A stretch of 64,000 bases of DNA from JBCDBW01 sp039182965 (GTDB lineage: Bacteria; Verrucomicrobiota; Verrucomicrobiia; Verrucomicrobiales; DEV007), in the NCBI GenBank assembly GCA_039182965.1, contig JBCDBW010000007.1:1-64000 (forward strand). The letters run 5' to 3'. Every line of letters starts with the position of its first letter. The first letter of the stretch is position 1. Position numbers and translations under genes: made by a program. This document shows, one piece after another, positions 33,723-43,252 of this stretch. The notes beneath the pieces were generated by a model. It saw only the letters and a program-made list of their open reading frames with translations. It did not search any database and was not told where the DNA came from.

Positions 33723-34238
33723 ATGAGTGAGATGACGAGTGTGATGGAACGAGAGACTAAGGAGGGCTTGAACCGGCCGAAAGGGACGCCGGGCAAGGCA
33801 TTGATTGGGTTTGCTGTGTTGGCGGCGGTCGTGGCGGGGTTTACGATTCGCGACTACTATGGGCGCGGCCAATTGGAATCGACGCATTTTCCGACGGCGG
33901 TGGGGGACGCCGACTATTTTGAGGCGTATGACGAGGTGAATCGGGGGGAAGAAATTTTTCGGGTGGACGGGGAACCATATTATCGACTCGAGTATAATCC
34001 GGACGAGAGGCGGGACGACGGTATGAAGAAAATTGCGCGGGAGGATGAAGACCGGTTTTTCCTTTACGAACGTGCGGTAGCGAAAGAGTCGGAAGAGGAT
34101 CCGCGGTATTTTATCAAGGTGGGTGAAGGCGGGATGGGGAAGAGTTTTTATTTGCTAGTGGGTCAGGACGTTCCGGCAGCGTTTATTTCACCTGCTCCTG
34201 TCGTGGAGGATGATGGGGCGGACGGGGAAGGCGGCTAG
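33723..34238 (+). CDS. Single-pass membrane protein of unknown function
   Basis: A 171-aa protein with a short cytoplasmic N-terminus, one membrane segment (KALIGFAVLAAVVAGFTI, about residues 25-43) and a charged extracytoplasmic part (DEVNRGEEIFRVDGEPYYRLEYN...REDEDRFFLYERA...FIKVGEGGMGKSFYLL). I recognise no family. It lies upstream of purH on the same strand, 274 bp away, and downstream of the divergent rplM promoter. Confidence 0.6.
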   Translation: MSEMTSVMERETKEGLNRPKGTPGKALIGFAVLAAVVAGFTIRDYYGRGQLESTHFPTAVGDADYFEAYDEVNRGEEIFRVDGEPYYRLEYNPDERRDDGMKKIAREDEDRFFLYERAVAKESEEDPRYFIKVGEGGMGKSFYLLVGQDVPAAFISPAPVVEDDGADGEGG

Positions 34239-34512
34239 CTTGGCGGGGCATTCCTTTGAAGGACAGGGAATTTTGGCGGGTGGGGATGTTTTATTCAGGT
34301 GTGCGGATCGCCGGAAGGGCGTGTTTTTCTTTTTTCCCGGGTCGAGTCGTTTGTCGTGGGATCCAGGTTCCTTGAGATTATTTGGTTTGTGGTCCGGGGA
34401 TGGGAATCGGAGCGTTTTGGTCTTGCACGTGACTGGGGTAGGGAGCAAGGTCGGCGCGAATGGGCGGAGGAAGTGAAACGGGTTTGCCAACGCGGAAACG
34501 ACAGCAGGAAGT

Positions 34513-36051
34513 ATGAGTATAAAGAGAGCGTTGATATCGGTGTCGGACAAATCCGGATTGGCACCGTTTGCGATGGCGTTGGAGGCGCGTGGGGTGGAGA
34601 TATTGTCGACGGGAGGCACGGCGAAGTTTTTAAAGGAGCAGGGGGTAGCGGTAGTGGAGGTTTCGGATTACACGGGATTTCCGGAGTTATTTGAGGGGAG
34701 GGTGAAGACTTTGCATCCCAAGGTGCATGGGGGATTGCTGTATCGGCGGGATGACGATGAGCATGTGAAGCAGGCGGAAGCGAATGAGGTGCCACCGATT
34801 GATTTGGTAGTGGTGAACTTGTATCCGTTTGAAGAGACGGTGGCGAAAGGGGATGTGACCTTAGCGGAGGCGATCGAGCAGATTGACATTGGTGGACCTT
34901 CGATGTTGCGGAGCGCGGCGAAGAATTACAAGGCGGTGACTGTGGTGACGGATCCGGAGGAGTACGAGACGGTGTTGGCGGAGATGGGCGAGCACGATGG
35001 TGAAACGACCTTGAAGACGCGGGAGCGATTGGCGATTGCGGTTTTTCAGCGGACGGCAACCTATGATCGTGCAATTGCTCGCTATTTGAACGAGAGCCAA
35101 GAGACGGAGTCTTCGTTCACGGTGAGTTTGCCATTGCACTCGGAATTGAGGTATGGGGATAACCCGCATCAGGAGGCATCTTTGTACGGCAATTTTGGTG
35201 ATTACTTTCAACAGTTGCACGGCAAGGGGTTGTCCTACACGAACGTTTTGGATATTGCATCGGCGGGTGAACTGATTTGTGAATTCAAGCGGCCGACGGT
35301 GGCAATTTTAAAGCATACGAATCCATGCGGGGTGGGTTCGGACAGTGATGATTTGCGGGCGGCGTGGGAGAAGGCCTATGAGACGGATCGGCAGGCGCCC
35401 TTTGGGGGAGTGATCATTGTGAATCGGCCCTTGCCGATCGCTTTAGCGAGGATCATCAGTGAGATTTTTACGGATGTGATTATTGCGCCGGGCTTTGAGA
35501 CGGAGGCGCGGGCCCTGTTACAGAAGAAGAAAAATCTTCGATTGATCGAAATGTCTGAAAATTTTGAAGAGACTCTCAAGGATGCCGTGGTGCGGAGTGC
35601 GCCGGGAGGGTTGATGGTGATGGATAAAGATGCGAAGGCGCGTGGATTGGAAAAGTTGGAAGAGAAGGTTGTGACGAAACGGCCGCCGTCGAAGAGTGAG
35701 ATTGATGCCATGCGATTTGCCTGGCGTGTTGCGAAGCATGTGAAGTCGAATGCGATTGTTTTTGCCAAGGAGGATCGGACTTTGGGGATCGGTGCAGGAC
35801 AGATGTCGCGGGTGGATTCTTGTCGGATTGCGGTGTGGAAGGCGGAGCAGGCGGGGCTGTCGCTGGGAGGGAGTGTCGTGGCCAGTGATGCGATGTTTCC
35901 CTTTCCAGATGGGTTGATATCGGCTGCGGAAGCGGGGGCGACGGCGGCGATTCAGCCGGGGGGATCGATTCGAGATGAGGAAGTGATTGCGGCGGCGGAC
36001 GAGCGCGAAGTGGCGATGGTGTTTACGGGGCACCGTCACTTTCTCCACTGA
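34513..36051 (+). CDS. purH: Bifunctional AICAR transformylase/IMP cyclohydrolase
   Basis: 512 aa, the family's usual length. The N-terminal MGS-like IMP cyclohydrolase domain has SVSDKSGLAPFAMAL, ILSTGGTAKFLKE and FPELFEGRVKTLHPKVHGG; the C-terminal transformylase domain has RYGDNPHQEA, KHTNPCGVG and FPFPDGLISAAEAG. It carries out the last two steps of IMP synthesis in the cytoplasm. It appears monocistronic. Confidence 0.97.
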   Translation: MSIKRALISVSDKSGLAPFAMALEARGVEILSTGGTAKFLKEQGVAVVEVSDYTGFPELFEGRVKTLHPKVHGGLLYRRDDDEHVKQAEANEVPPIDLVVVNLYPFEETVAKGDVTLAEAIEQIDIGGPSMLRSAAKNYKAVTVVTDPEEYETVLAEMGEHDGETTLKTRERLAIAVFQRTATYDRAIARYLNESQETESSFTVSLPLHSELRYGDNPHQEASLYGNFGDYFQQLHGKGLSYTNVLDIASAGELICEFKRPTVAILKHTNPCGVGSDSDDLRAAWEKAYETDRQAPFGGVIIVNRPLPIALARIISEIFTDVIIAPGFETEARALLQKKKNLRLIEMSENFEETLKDAVVRSAPGGLMVMDKDAKARGLEKLEEKVVTKRPPSKSEIDAMRFAWRVAKHVKSNAIVFAKEDRTLGIGAGQMSRVDSCRIAVWKAEQAGLSLGGSVVASDAMFPFPDGLISAAEAGATAAIQPGGSIRDEEVIAAADEREVAMVFTGHRHFLH

Positions 36052-36431
36052 CCAGCGTGGCGCTTGCCCCAGATTCCGCTGGTGGCGGCGGCGGGGCTCT
36101 TGGCATTCGCCGTCTTGGGGAGGTTGGGACGTATGGAGTGTTCAATGGGCTTAGGTGCGTTTGGGGGGAGAGGGGTGAGGACGAGTGTGAGTATGAAAGT
36201 CCTTTTGGGGGTGAGCGGCGGCTTGATGAAGTGACCTTGCGGTTCGTTGACGCTAGGATGAGGTGGTGGAATGCCGTTGGCGTCTTCTCTTTGGGCAAGG
36301 GAATGCGTGAGAAGAAATGGATGGCGAAGTTTTTAGGTGTGAGGTGGGCGCCAGGTTCTCGATGAGAGGCAGGATGCCCATAGCGCGGTCGTGGATTGAC
36401 GAGGGGTGAAGTGGGGGGCAGGTTTTTGGGG
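36052..36431. other. Spacer between purH and pdxJ
   Basis: 380 bp. ACCAGCG (36050-36056) and CGCTGGT (36077-36083) form a stem directly after the purH stop but without a T-run. A 102-codon open frame (36057-36365) lacks a ribosome-binding site and any known motif, and is not called. Confidence 0.5.
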
Positions 36432-37187
36432 ATGAGTGATGGATTGAAATTGGGGGTGAATATTGATCATATTGCCACGCTGCGGCAGGCGCGTTATCGG
36501 ACGATGCCGGAGGCGGGGAACGTGGAACCATCGGTTGTGGAAGCGGCTCGGATTTGTGAGGAAGCGGGAGCGGATTCGATTACCGTACATTTGCGTGTGG
36601 ACCGGCGGCATATCCAAGATGCGGACGTTTTCGCGTTGCGCGAGAAGGTAGCGACGAAGTTAAATCTCGAGATGGGGAATACGGCGGAGATTTTGGAAAT
36701 CGCGTTGGAAGTGAAGCCGGATTATGTCTGCCTTGTTCCGGAGAACCGGCAGGAAGTGACAACGGAGGGGGGATTGGATGTGGCGGGGCAGGTGGGGGCG
36801 CTTAAGGCGACGGTGGAGCGTTTGCAGGGGATCGGGACGGAGGTGAGTTTATTTATTGATCCGGAAGCGGCCCAGATCGAGGCATCGGCAGCGGTGGGTG
36901 GAGACATGGTGGAGTTGCACACGGGGGCGTTTGCGAATGCGTTTGCCGCGGGTGAGGGCGAGGAAGAATTGGGGAGTCTGATTGAGGGGGCGAAGCAGGC
37001 GCGGGAGGTAGGGTTGCAGGTGAATGCGGGACACGGGATTACCGTGGGGAACATGGGTCGTTTGTGTGAGGTGCCGAACTTAGTGGAGCTGAATATCGGG
37101 CACCATTTGGTTTCGCGGGCGATGGCGGTGGGCTTGGGTGAAGCGATACGCGAGATGCGGGAGGCAATGAGTCAATACAGCAGTTAG
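36432..37187 (+). CDS. pdxJ: Pyridoxine 5'-phosphate synthase
   Basis: 251 aa. Opens KLGVNIDHIATLRQARYRTMPE, then EAGADSITVHLRVDRRHIQD, LNLEMGNTAEILEIA, CLVPENRQEVTTEGGLDV, VNAGHGITVGN and ELNIGHHLVSRAM, all conserved. It condenses 1-deoxyxylulose 5-phosphate with 3-amino-1-hydroxyacetone phosphate in vitamin B6 synthesis. It is convergent with the cyclic-nucleotide-binding gene; a short GAGGC-acgc-GCCTC stem lies between the two. Confidence 0.97.
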   Translation: MSDGLKLGVNIDHIATLRQARYRTMPEAGNVEPSVVEAARICEEAGADSITVHLRVDRRHIQDADVFALREKVATKLNLEMGNTAEILEIALEVKPDYVCLVPENRQEVTTEGGLDVAGQVGALKATVERLQGIGTEVSLFIDPEAAQIEASAAVGGDMVELHTGAFANAFAAGEGEEELGSLIEGAKQAREVGLQVNAGHGITVGNMGRLCEVPNLVELNIGHHLVSRAMAVGLGEAIREMREAMSQYSS

Positions 37188-37211
37188 CGACATGAGCTGG
37201 AGGCACGCGCC

Positions 37212-37745
37212 TCAAAGATTGTAGGTGTTGGTGCCGGACTGGGACCCGGCGAGGACATTTTCGAGTTCGGCGATTCTGGCGTCGGCTTGTTTGAGGCGTT
37301 CCGTCATGACCTGGGCCAGGAAGCGGTAGAGGACGGCGTAGTAAGCCTGGCGTTCGGCATCGGAGAGGTCATTTAGAAATTTGGAATCTACTTTGATGCA
37401 ATAGGCGTTCTCAAGGGCACTCGCGGTTGCGGAGCGGGTGAGATCTGTACTATCGTCGGTGTTAAGGAGGGCGAGTTCTCCGATGAGTTCGCCGGCGGTA
37501 TCGATGCGCGTGATTTCTTTACCGGCTTTACTGATGAGGAGGCTCCCTTTGAGGAGGATAAAGAACGGGGCGCCTTCGGTTTTCTCGCCTTCGGTGATAA
37601 TGGCGTCGCCTGGTTCGCATTCGACGATAGAAGTGTGAGTTAGGATTTCATCGAGGCAATCGCTGCTGATGTTCGAGAGGAAGGGGACTTTGGCGAGGGA
37701 GGGTGGAATGTTTCCAGGTTCGTGGTTATATGGGATCTCTCTCAT
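37212..37745 (-). CDS. Cyclic nucleotide-binding domain protein
   Basis: A 177-aa protein. Residues about 20-125 form a cNMP-binding fold (FLSNISSDCLDEI, GDAIITEGEKTEGAPFFILLKGSLLIS, GELIGELALLNTDDSTDLTRSATASA). No helix-turn-helix is seen; the C-terminus is a short coiled-coil-like helix (RLKQADARIAELENVLAGSQ). It may be a sensor subunit rather than a CRP-type transcription factor. It stands alone. Confidence 0.82.
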   Translation of the reverse strand: MREIPYNHEPGNIPPSLAKVPFLSNISSDCLDEILTHTSIVECEPGDAIITEGEKTEGAPFFILLKGSLLISKAGKEITRIDTAGELIGELALLNTDDSTDLTRSATASALENAYCIKVDSKFLNDLSDAERQAYYAVLYRFLAQVMTERLKQADARIAELENVLAGSQSGTNTYNL

Positions 37746-38131
37746 GGTTTGGTGAATGATGGCATAGAAATGGGGGGGAGGGTAGGGTGGAATTTGTGAC
37801 TGGGTGAAGGCTGGAGGATAGAGCGGAGCTTGTTTAAGGTGGGGGCGGAAACGGAGTGGCGGGGAGAGGAGTGAGCAATTATCACCTCACGCTCGTTCCG
37901 TCCCTCTGGCGGAGCCTTTGTGAGGAGCCGGGCGACGGGTCGAGCCGCAGGTTTGTTTTTCCCTTCGGAGGTGAAAGGGAACGGGTTTGGAAGGACAGGT
38001 GGGTGAGCAGGTCCCCTTGCTTCTTAGGGAAAGAATTGTCAGTGAGCGGAGGCGCGAAGGAGGACGAGGACGATGGGATCTTCGAAATATGGGTTCGCTG
38101 GTTCGGCGAGTTTCGTCGAGCCTAGGAGCGC
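37746..38131. other. Spacer without recognised gene
   Basis: 386 bp between the cyclic-nucleotide-binding gene's start and the end of the secretin-like gene. It contains a TTCCCTT (37960-37966)/AAAGGGA inverted repeat but no T-run. No ORF with support. Confidence 0.45.
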
Positions 38132-38773
38132 TTAGCGGCCATTGGATACCGTGACGGAGGTCGTGATTTTGGCGGTGTGGAAGCGGGGTGCCTTTATGGG
38201 GACACCGGAGGCGGTGGGGCCGAGTTCGACTTCATCGAGGTGTTGGGTGAGTTCGGGGACTAGATTGACGTCGATTTCTTTTCCGTCATTTGAGACCACG
38301 GGATCGACTTCGAGGGTGAGACCGACGTTGCGTGTTTCGAAACCGGTGGGATGAGATTCCTCGATTTCGTTCGTGTAGATGAATTCTTCGATGGCTTCGG
38401 TTTTAGCCCGTTGTCCGGAGCGCGTATGAACGATCGCGGTGGCGGCGACGGTGGCGTCGTCTTCGTCGATCATTTCTTGGAGGGCGACGCGGAGGTTGGT
38501 GGCATCGGAGTCAAAGTCGTAGTTCAGGCAAAGCTCGGTGAGGTTGCTTTGTTCGAGTTCGATGAACTCGACAACGAGAGTCACACCGCTGGCTTGGACT
38601 TGGGGAGCGGTTTTCGGTTTATCAGATGCCTTGGTGGCGGGGGCGGGGCGTGATTTGGGTGGGTTTTGTTTTTTGCCGGGGGTGCTCGCGGGCTTTTCGG
38701 GTTCTTTTTGGTCAGCAAAGCCGAGAGGCATGCCCATGGCGAGGACGCCGATGGCGAAGAGTTGTGTTTTCAT
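38132..38773 (-). CDS. Stand-alone secretin-like domain protein
   Basis: A 213-aa exported protein: signal peptide (MKTQLFAIGVLAMGMPLGFA), Lys/Pro-rich linker (21-60), then GVTLVVEFIELEQ, RVALQEMIDEDDATVAATAIVHTRSGQRAKTEAIEEFIYTNEI and PTGFETRNVGLTLEVDPVVSNDGKEIDVNLVPELTQ. The last two segments are close to the gate and pre-barrel part of type II/III secretins, but the barrel itself and N-terminal repeats are absent. It could plug or accompany a secretin. It is the last gene of a three-gene operon. Confidence 0.72.
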   Translation of the reverse strand: MKTQLFAIGVLAMGMPLGFADQKEPEKPASTPGKKQNPPKSRPAPATKASDKPKTAPQVQASGVTLVVEFIELEQSNLTELCLNYDFDSDATNLRVALQEMIDEDDATVAATAIVHTRSGQRAKTEAIEEFIYTNEIEESHPTGFETRNVGLTLEVDPVVSNDGKEIDVNLVPELTQHLDEVELGPTASGVPIKAPRFHTAKITTSVTVSNGR

Positions 38774-38860
38774 GTTGGAGCAGGTTGATGGTGAGGACCT
38801 GCGAGTGCTTCCGAATTCACTCGTGGGCCGAGAGAGACGTAAGACCAAAAGGGGCGTTGG

Positions 38861-40810
38861 TCAAGGTTGGTCGGGGGTGTCTTCGGGGGCGATATCCGAT
38901 GCGAGGGACGTGTTTTCGTCGGGAAGAACGAGTTCGACGAGGCGATTGACGCCCGCTTTGGCGAAAGTGGAGTTGGGATACATGCGACGAGCTTTGAGAT
39001 ACCAGGCGAGAGAAGAGCCGGTTTGATTGCGATCTTCGAGGCGTTCGGCTTCTTTGAGGGCGCTGACGAAGGGGGCGACATCGGTGGCGAGGTCGGAGCG
39101 AACCGTGCTGAGTTTGGGGTCATCGGAGAATTCTTGATGGAGTTCCTCAACGGTCTCCCAGGCGCCGTGTTTGTCCCCGAGCTGAGTCAGCTTTTCTGCT
39201 TGGTTGATGGAGAGATCGATTTTTGCGATGTCGTTTAGAATCGCATCGAGCTGGGCGGCGCGTTCGGCATCGCCGACTGTGGCGGCGATGTAGCGGCCCT
39301 TGTCGTCGAAGATTTGGCGGAAAGAACGGGTAGCGATGAGGCGGTCGAGATCGTTCAGGGTGGTGCTTTTGATGTCGGCTTGATCGGCGATCAGGTTGAA
39401 CTCCTTGGTGAGTTCGGGGTTAGTGGGCCAGATCTCGGTGGCGAGTTCGATATTTTTTTCGTAGGTCTCGGTATCCCCGGCCATGGCGGCATTTTTGGCT
39501 TTTCGGATGCGCATGGAGGCCACTTGTTTCGCGGTTTGGACGGCGGCCATTGGTTTGGAGTAGTCGAAGTCCTTGGAAGTCTCACGAAGGCGATTGATGA
39601 GTTCTTCGGCGAGGGTGTAGTCTTTAACTTCGATGGTAGAGAGGAGTTGGTTTGCGTCGCGGACGAACTGGAGAACTTTTTCTTTGTTGGTGCGATCGAG
39701 GGTGCGGACTTTTGGCAGGTATTCGCCGACGACAAAGGCTTCGGAGAGGCGTTTGGAAGCGGACTCCAGTTGATTTTGCCCGAGGTGGTATTCAAAGGCG
39801 TTGACGCCCTCATCGACGTCTCGGATGAGTTCGTTTGAGGTGGATTCGAGGGTGGAGATGGTGGGGTTAAAACCGACGCTTTGGGCGAAAGCTTTTTGGG
39901 CGTCCGATTCTTCTTCGAAGTGAAGTTTGTTGTCTCCGTCGCCGAAGAGCTTGCGATAGAAGCGGCAGGCCATGACGACATGTTCGTGTCGGCGTTGGAG
40001 GAAGAACTGGACGATAAGGGCTTGGAACTCGACTTTGCTTTGGATTTCCGAAGCAGCGATGCGGGTTTTATTGGCGACCCGTTGGGCTTCGATTTCGAGG
40101 ATGCGTTGTTCGTATCCTTGAAGGACACCGGGGTCCTGTTTTTCTTCTTCGCGTTCTTTATCCTGCACTCCGGCTTCGTCCTGGTTGTTGACGGCGCGGT
40201 CGGTGCGATCCCGGTTATCTTTTTGGAGATCGTAGTTTCGGCGCACGCGACCACTTTCGGCGTCGAGTTGAGTATTGATACGATTGAGTTCCTGAGCCTT
40301 GTTTTGGGAGAGATAGGTGCCGTAGATGGCATTCAATAGAGAATCGCAGAGGCGTGCGTCGGCGTAGTAGCTCGCGGCTTGTGGGAGGAGAGAAATGGCG
40401 CGTTGAAGGTCGGGGCCTCCGGGATTTTTAGGAGACAGATAGGCGAGAATCTGGTCGAGGGTGTCGCGATACTCTTGATCGGCTTCCGAGGTTTGGGCGG
40501 GGGCGGCGAGGTATTTTTCGAAGCGCGCGGAGAAGATGCGGTTATCGAGGACGTTCCAAGTGCGGCCGTCGAAGGAGAACGTTTCGGAAGCTGCGTCGAA
40601 GAGGGGGATGTCCGTTCCGAGGACGGAGGTATCTTTTTTTTGGACGTTGCCGCCCGTTTGGGAAGCGGGTGCCGAGGGGGAAGGGTTAGAGGGAGTGGTG
40701 AGGACTTGGGCTATTGAGGTGAGAGGGAGGAGAAGCAGCAGGAGGAAGATGCGGGAAGCACGGCGAGACTGGATGCGAATGGGTGTATGAGTTAACAGGG
40801 AGGCGGTCAT
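38861..40810 (-). CDS. Large secreted helical protein of unknown function
   Basis: A 649-aa exported protein. Signal peptide (SRRASRIFLLLLLLPLTSIAQ), then FDAASETFSFDGRTWNVLDNRIFSARFEKYL, a long mainly alpha-helical part with TPR-like spacing, and coiled-coil-like acidic stretches (NDQEAGVQDKEREEEKQDPG-type). I recognise no named family; similar proteins occur in Verrucomicrobiota. It lies 13 bp after the OB-fold-like gene and 87 bp before the secretin-like gene, so is likely part of one envelope operon. ATG at 40810 is preferred since an earlier start would overlap the upstream gene. Confidence 0.65.
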   Translation of the reverse strand: MTASLLTHTPIRIQSRRASRIFLLLLLLPLTSIAQVLTTPSNPSPSAPASQTGGNVQKKDTSVLGTDIPLFDAASETFSFDGRTWNVLDNRIFSARFEKYLAAPAQTSEADQEYRDTLDQILAYLSPKNPGGPDLQRAISLLPQAASYYADARLCDSLLNAIYGTYLSQNKAQELNRINTQLDAESGRVRRNYDLQKDNRDRTDRAVNNQDEAGVQDKEREEEKQDPGVLQGYEQRILEIEAQRVANKTRIAASEIQSKVEFQALIVQFFLQRRHEHVVMACRFYRKLFGDGDNKLHFEEESDAQKAFAQSVGFNPTISTLESTSNELIRDVDEGVNAFEYHLGQNQLESASKRLSEAFVVGEYLPKVRTLDRTNKEKVLQFVRDANQLLSTIEVKDYTLAEELINRLRETSKDFDYSKPMAAVQTAKQVASMRIRKAKNAAMAGDTETYEKNIELATEIWPTNPELTKEFNLIADQADIKSTTLNDLDRLIATRSFRQIFDDKGRYIAATVGDAERAAQLDAILNDIAKIDLSINQAEKLTQLGDKHGAWETVEELHQEFSDDPKLSTVRSDLATDVAPFVSALKEAERLEDRNQTGSSLAWYLKARRMYPNSTFAKAGVNRLVELVLPDENTSLASDIAPEDTPDQP

Positions 40811-40823
40811 GGCGGGGGCAGTT

Positions 40824-41246
40824 TTAGTTTTTCTCGATGTTTTCAGCGACGAGGGTTCCATCGCGGCCGACTTCGACAACGAAGCGAAATCGTGAGCCAC
40901 GATCGATGTTCATTTTTGAAAAGTCTTGGGGGACGTGGATGGGGAGGGGGGTAATTTCCCCGAAGTTGTCTTCGGCTTCGATGGAGAAGAGGCGTCCATT
41001 ATTGGGGGTCCATTTCAATTGATCTTCGACGATGCCGGTGACGGCATAGACATTTCCGCGGAGGGAATTGGCATTTTCCAGGTAGTCGGAGACGTTGAGG
41101 TTAGTCGCGCGTTGGCTGGACGCGGCTTGGGAGCGGTGGGAAAAGGTTTTGAGAATCAGGAATCCGATACCGGCGACGAGAATGATCGCGACGACGAGGC
41201 CGACTATTTGCTGTGGGGAGATACCTGAACTGGCGCGGCGTGGCAT
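40824..41246 (-). CDS. Membrane-anchored protein, possibly OB-fold
   Basis: A 140-aa protein with one N-terminal membrane segment (IVGLVVAIILVAGIGFLIL) and an extracytoplasmic domain containing LRGNVYAVTGIVEDQLKW, LFSIEAEDNFGEITPLPIHVP and GSRFRFVVEVGRDGTLVAENIEKN. The layout resembles an OB-fold as in CcmE or NigD-like proteins, but no haem-binding His is seen. It is the first gene of the operon with the large helical and the secretin-like proteins. Confidence 0.55.
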   Translation of the reverse strand: MPRRASSGISPQQIVGLVVAIILVAGIGFLILKTFSHRSQAASSQRATNLNVSDYLENANSLRGNVYAVTGIVEDQLKWTPNNGRLFSIEAEDNFGEITPLPIHVPQDFSKMNIDRGSRFRFVVEVGRDGTLVAENIEKN

Positions 41247-41332
41247 GGGATAAGGTTGATCGGGTTACCGGTTAGTCGATTGATCGACTGCGGTAGCATT
41301 AACTTAGGGTGGATGTGGGGGAGAGGCAACTG

Positions 41333-43198
41333 TCAGGTCCAGCGGTTTCGTTTACAGCCGATATAGGCGAGGGTGAGGCCGACGAGCATGTGGATGAGGA
41401 GGATGAGGATGCATGTGGGGGCGGCTTCGATGGTGGTGTCGGTGGTTTTGCGGACGGCTTCGAAGAAACCGCTATCGAGGGTGCTGACGATGCCGGACCA
41501 GCTCCAGTAGGCGGAAATGAAGGGGCGGGTGAATGATTCCACGGCGGCGGGCAGGGCGAGGACGGCGCCGGAGAGGGGGAGCTGGAAGCCGACGAGATAG
41601 ACGGAGAGAAGGCTGGATTGTTCGGGTGACCGCATGAGACCTGAGATGCCGAGGCAGACGAAGGTCATGGCGAGGGTCACGAGGATGAGGAGGAGCGAGT
41701 GGTAGAGGGGATCGCCGGGGATCTGGCAGAAGCTTTCGACGAAGACGAACATCCAGACGGCCTGGATGGCGGCGATGACGGCGAGGATCCAAATTTTTGA
41801 AGCGAGATAGGCGAGGGGGCGGAGGCCGGCGAGTTTTTCCTTTTCGAAGAGGAGGCGTTCCCCGGCGATTTCGCGGGCGGAGTTATTTGATGCCATCAAG
41901 GTGAGCAGGATGACCTGAAACATGATGAGGCCGGAGACGAGTGAACCGGTCTTCAACTGTGCTTGGAGGAAGCCGGCTTGCTCCTGGAGTTCATCGACGA
42001 TGTTTTCGTTCATTGTTTCCGAGAGGCGTTTGATGGGTTCAATGCCTTCGGTAGCGAAGATCACGACGAGGATGGGGAAGCCGAAGAGGATGGCGAGTTG
42101 GAGGAAGAATTGGACGCGATCGCGGAGGAAGATTTTCCATCGCCTTGAGGTGAGGGCGAAAAACTGGCTGAAAATGTTGGGAAGCTTGACGGCGGGGAGA
42201 CTGTTGCCATCGGCCTCGGAACGCGGTTTGTCTGAGTGTTCGGCTTTGGCGGAATCGGATGCTTCCTTGAAGAGTTGGATAGTCTTGGGTGAGATCATCT
42301 CGTCGGACGAGGACTCTTCCTCTCCTTTCGAGTCCGGAACTTGGGATGGGGGCAGTTCGTCGTAGTATGCGGAGCGGTGCTTCAACCAGGACTGTCGCCA
42401 TTCGTCGGCGGGCCTGCGGGCGAGCTGGGGGTAAACGTCTTCGGCTTCTTCGACGGAGAAGTAGTGAGCGAGGGCGCGCGGCGGGCCATGGTATACGACA
42501 TTGCCTTCGTGGACGACGATGACGCTGTCGTAGATCTCAAGGTTTGCGAGACTATGCGTGACGCTAGCGACAATGCGGTCTTGCTGGCGTGAAAGCTGGT
42601 GGAGGAGTTTGACGATGTCGCGTTCCGAGCGAGGATCGAGTCCGGACGTGACTTCGTCGCAGAGGAGGAGGACGGGATTACTGACGAGTTCGAGGGCGAG
42701 CCCGAGGCGTCTTTTTTGACCACCGGAGAGGACTTTGACCCGATTTTCGCGGACGTTGTCGAGGCCGACCTGATCGATGACGGAGTCGGCGAGGTCATAG
42801 ACTTCCTGACGCGACTTGGTGGCGACGCGAAGCTGGATGGCGTACTCGACTGATTCTTCGACGGTGAGGTGATCGTGGGCAATGCTGAACTGGGGGACGT
42901 AACCGATCTCGGTGGGTTCGAGGTCGCCTTCAGTGGCGAGATTGCGGCCTTTCCACCAGATGGAGCCGTCGGATTCGGCTTGGATACCGGCAATGGTTTT
43001 GAGGAGGGTGGTTTTGCCGCAGCCTGAGGGGCCAACGATGGCGACGAAGTGGGAACCGGGAAGGCGGAGGGAGGCTTTGTGGATGAGATCAACCTCTTCG
43101 CCTCGGCGATTGATGGTGAAGGAGATGTCGTGGAGTTCGAGCACAGTATCTTTTGGGGGGGTGGCGGGAGGGGTTGGGAATTCGTGGTTTGCGGGCAT
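41333..43198 (-). CDS. ABCG-type transporter (ATPase fused to permease)
   Basis: A 621-aa half-transporter. ATPase part: Walker A GPSGCGKT (56-63), signature LSGGQ (157-161), Walker B LLLCDE (Asp181, Glu182). A charged linker (about 290-345, SKGEEESSSDEM...) follows, then an ABC-2 permease with six segments (about 380-621: FFLQLAILFGFPILVVI, LVSGLIMFQVILLTLMASN, ILAVIAAIQAVWMFVF). This ABCG/White-like organisation is common in eukaryotes and also in cyanobacteria and PVC bacteria. Substrate is unknown. It is divergent from the AsmA-like gene, 54 bp away. Confidence 0.92.
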   Translation of the reverse strand: MPANHEFPTPPATPPKDTVLELHDISFTINRRGEEVDLIHKASLRLPGSHFVAIVGPSGCGKTTLLKTIAGIQAESDGSIWWKGRNLATEGDLEPTEIGYVPQFSIAHDHLTVEESVEYAIQLRVATKSRQEVYDLADSVIDQVGLDNVRENRVKVLSGGQKRRLGLALELVSNPVLLLCDEVTSGLDPRSERDIVKLLHQLSRQQDRIVASVTHSLANLEIYDSVIVVHEGNVVYHGPPRALAHYFSVEEAEDVYPQLARRPADEWRQSWLKHRSAYYDELPPSQVPDSKGEEESSSDEMISPKTIQLFKEASDSAKAEHSDKPRSEADGNSLPAVKLPNIFSQFFALTSRRWKIFLRDRVQFFLQLAILFGFPILVVIFATEGIEPIKRLSETMNENIVDELQEQAGFLQAQLKTGSLVSGLIMFQVILLTLMASNNSAREIAGERLLFEKEKLAGLRPLAYLASKIWILAVIAAIQAVWMFVFVESFCQIPGDPLYHSLLLILVTLAMTFVCLGISGLMRSPEQSSLLSVYLVGFQLPLSGAVLALPAAVESFTRPFISAYWSWSGIVSTLDSGFFEAVRKTTDTTIEAAPTCILILLIHMLVGLTLAYIGCKRNRWT

Positions 43199-43252
43199 GA
43201 TTTAACTGGAATAAGGTGCCGCTGACGAGGGATAATTCCTTGGAGATGTGTC

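Noticed and set aside
36057..36365. A 102-codon ORF after purH
   Set aside because: No ribosome-binding site or motif, Gly-rich start typical of skewed non-coding DNA.
39391..40332. A 313-codon minus-strand ORF within the large secreted protein
   Set aside because: Alternative frame of a gene with a signal peptide and operon spacing; product is low-complexity.
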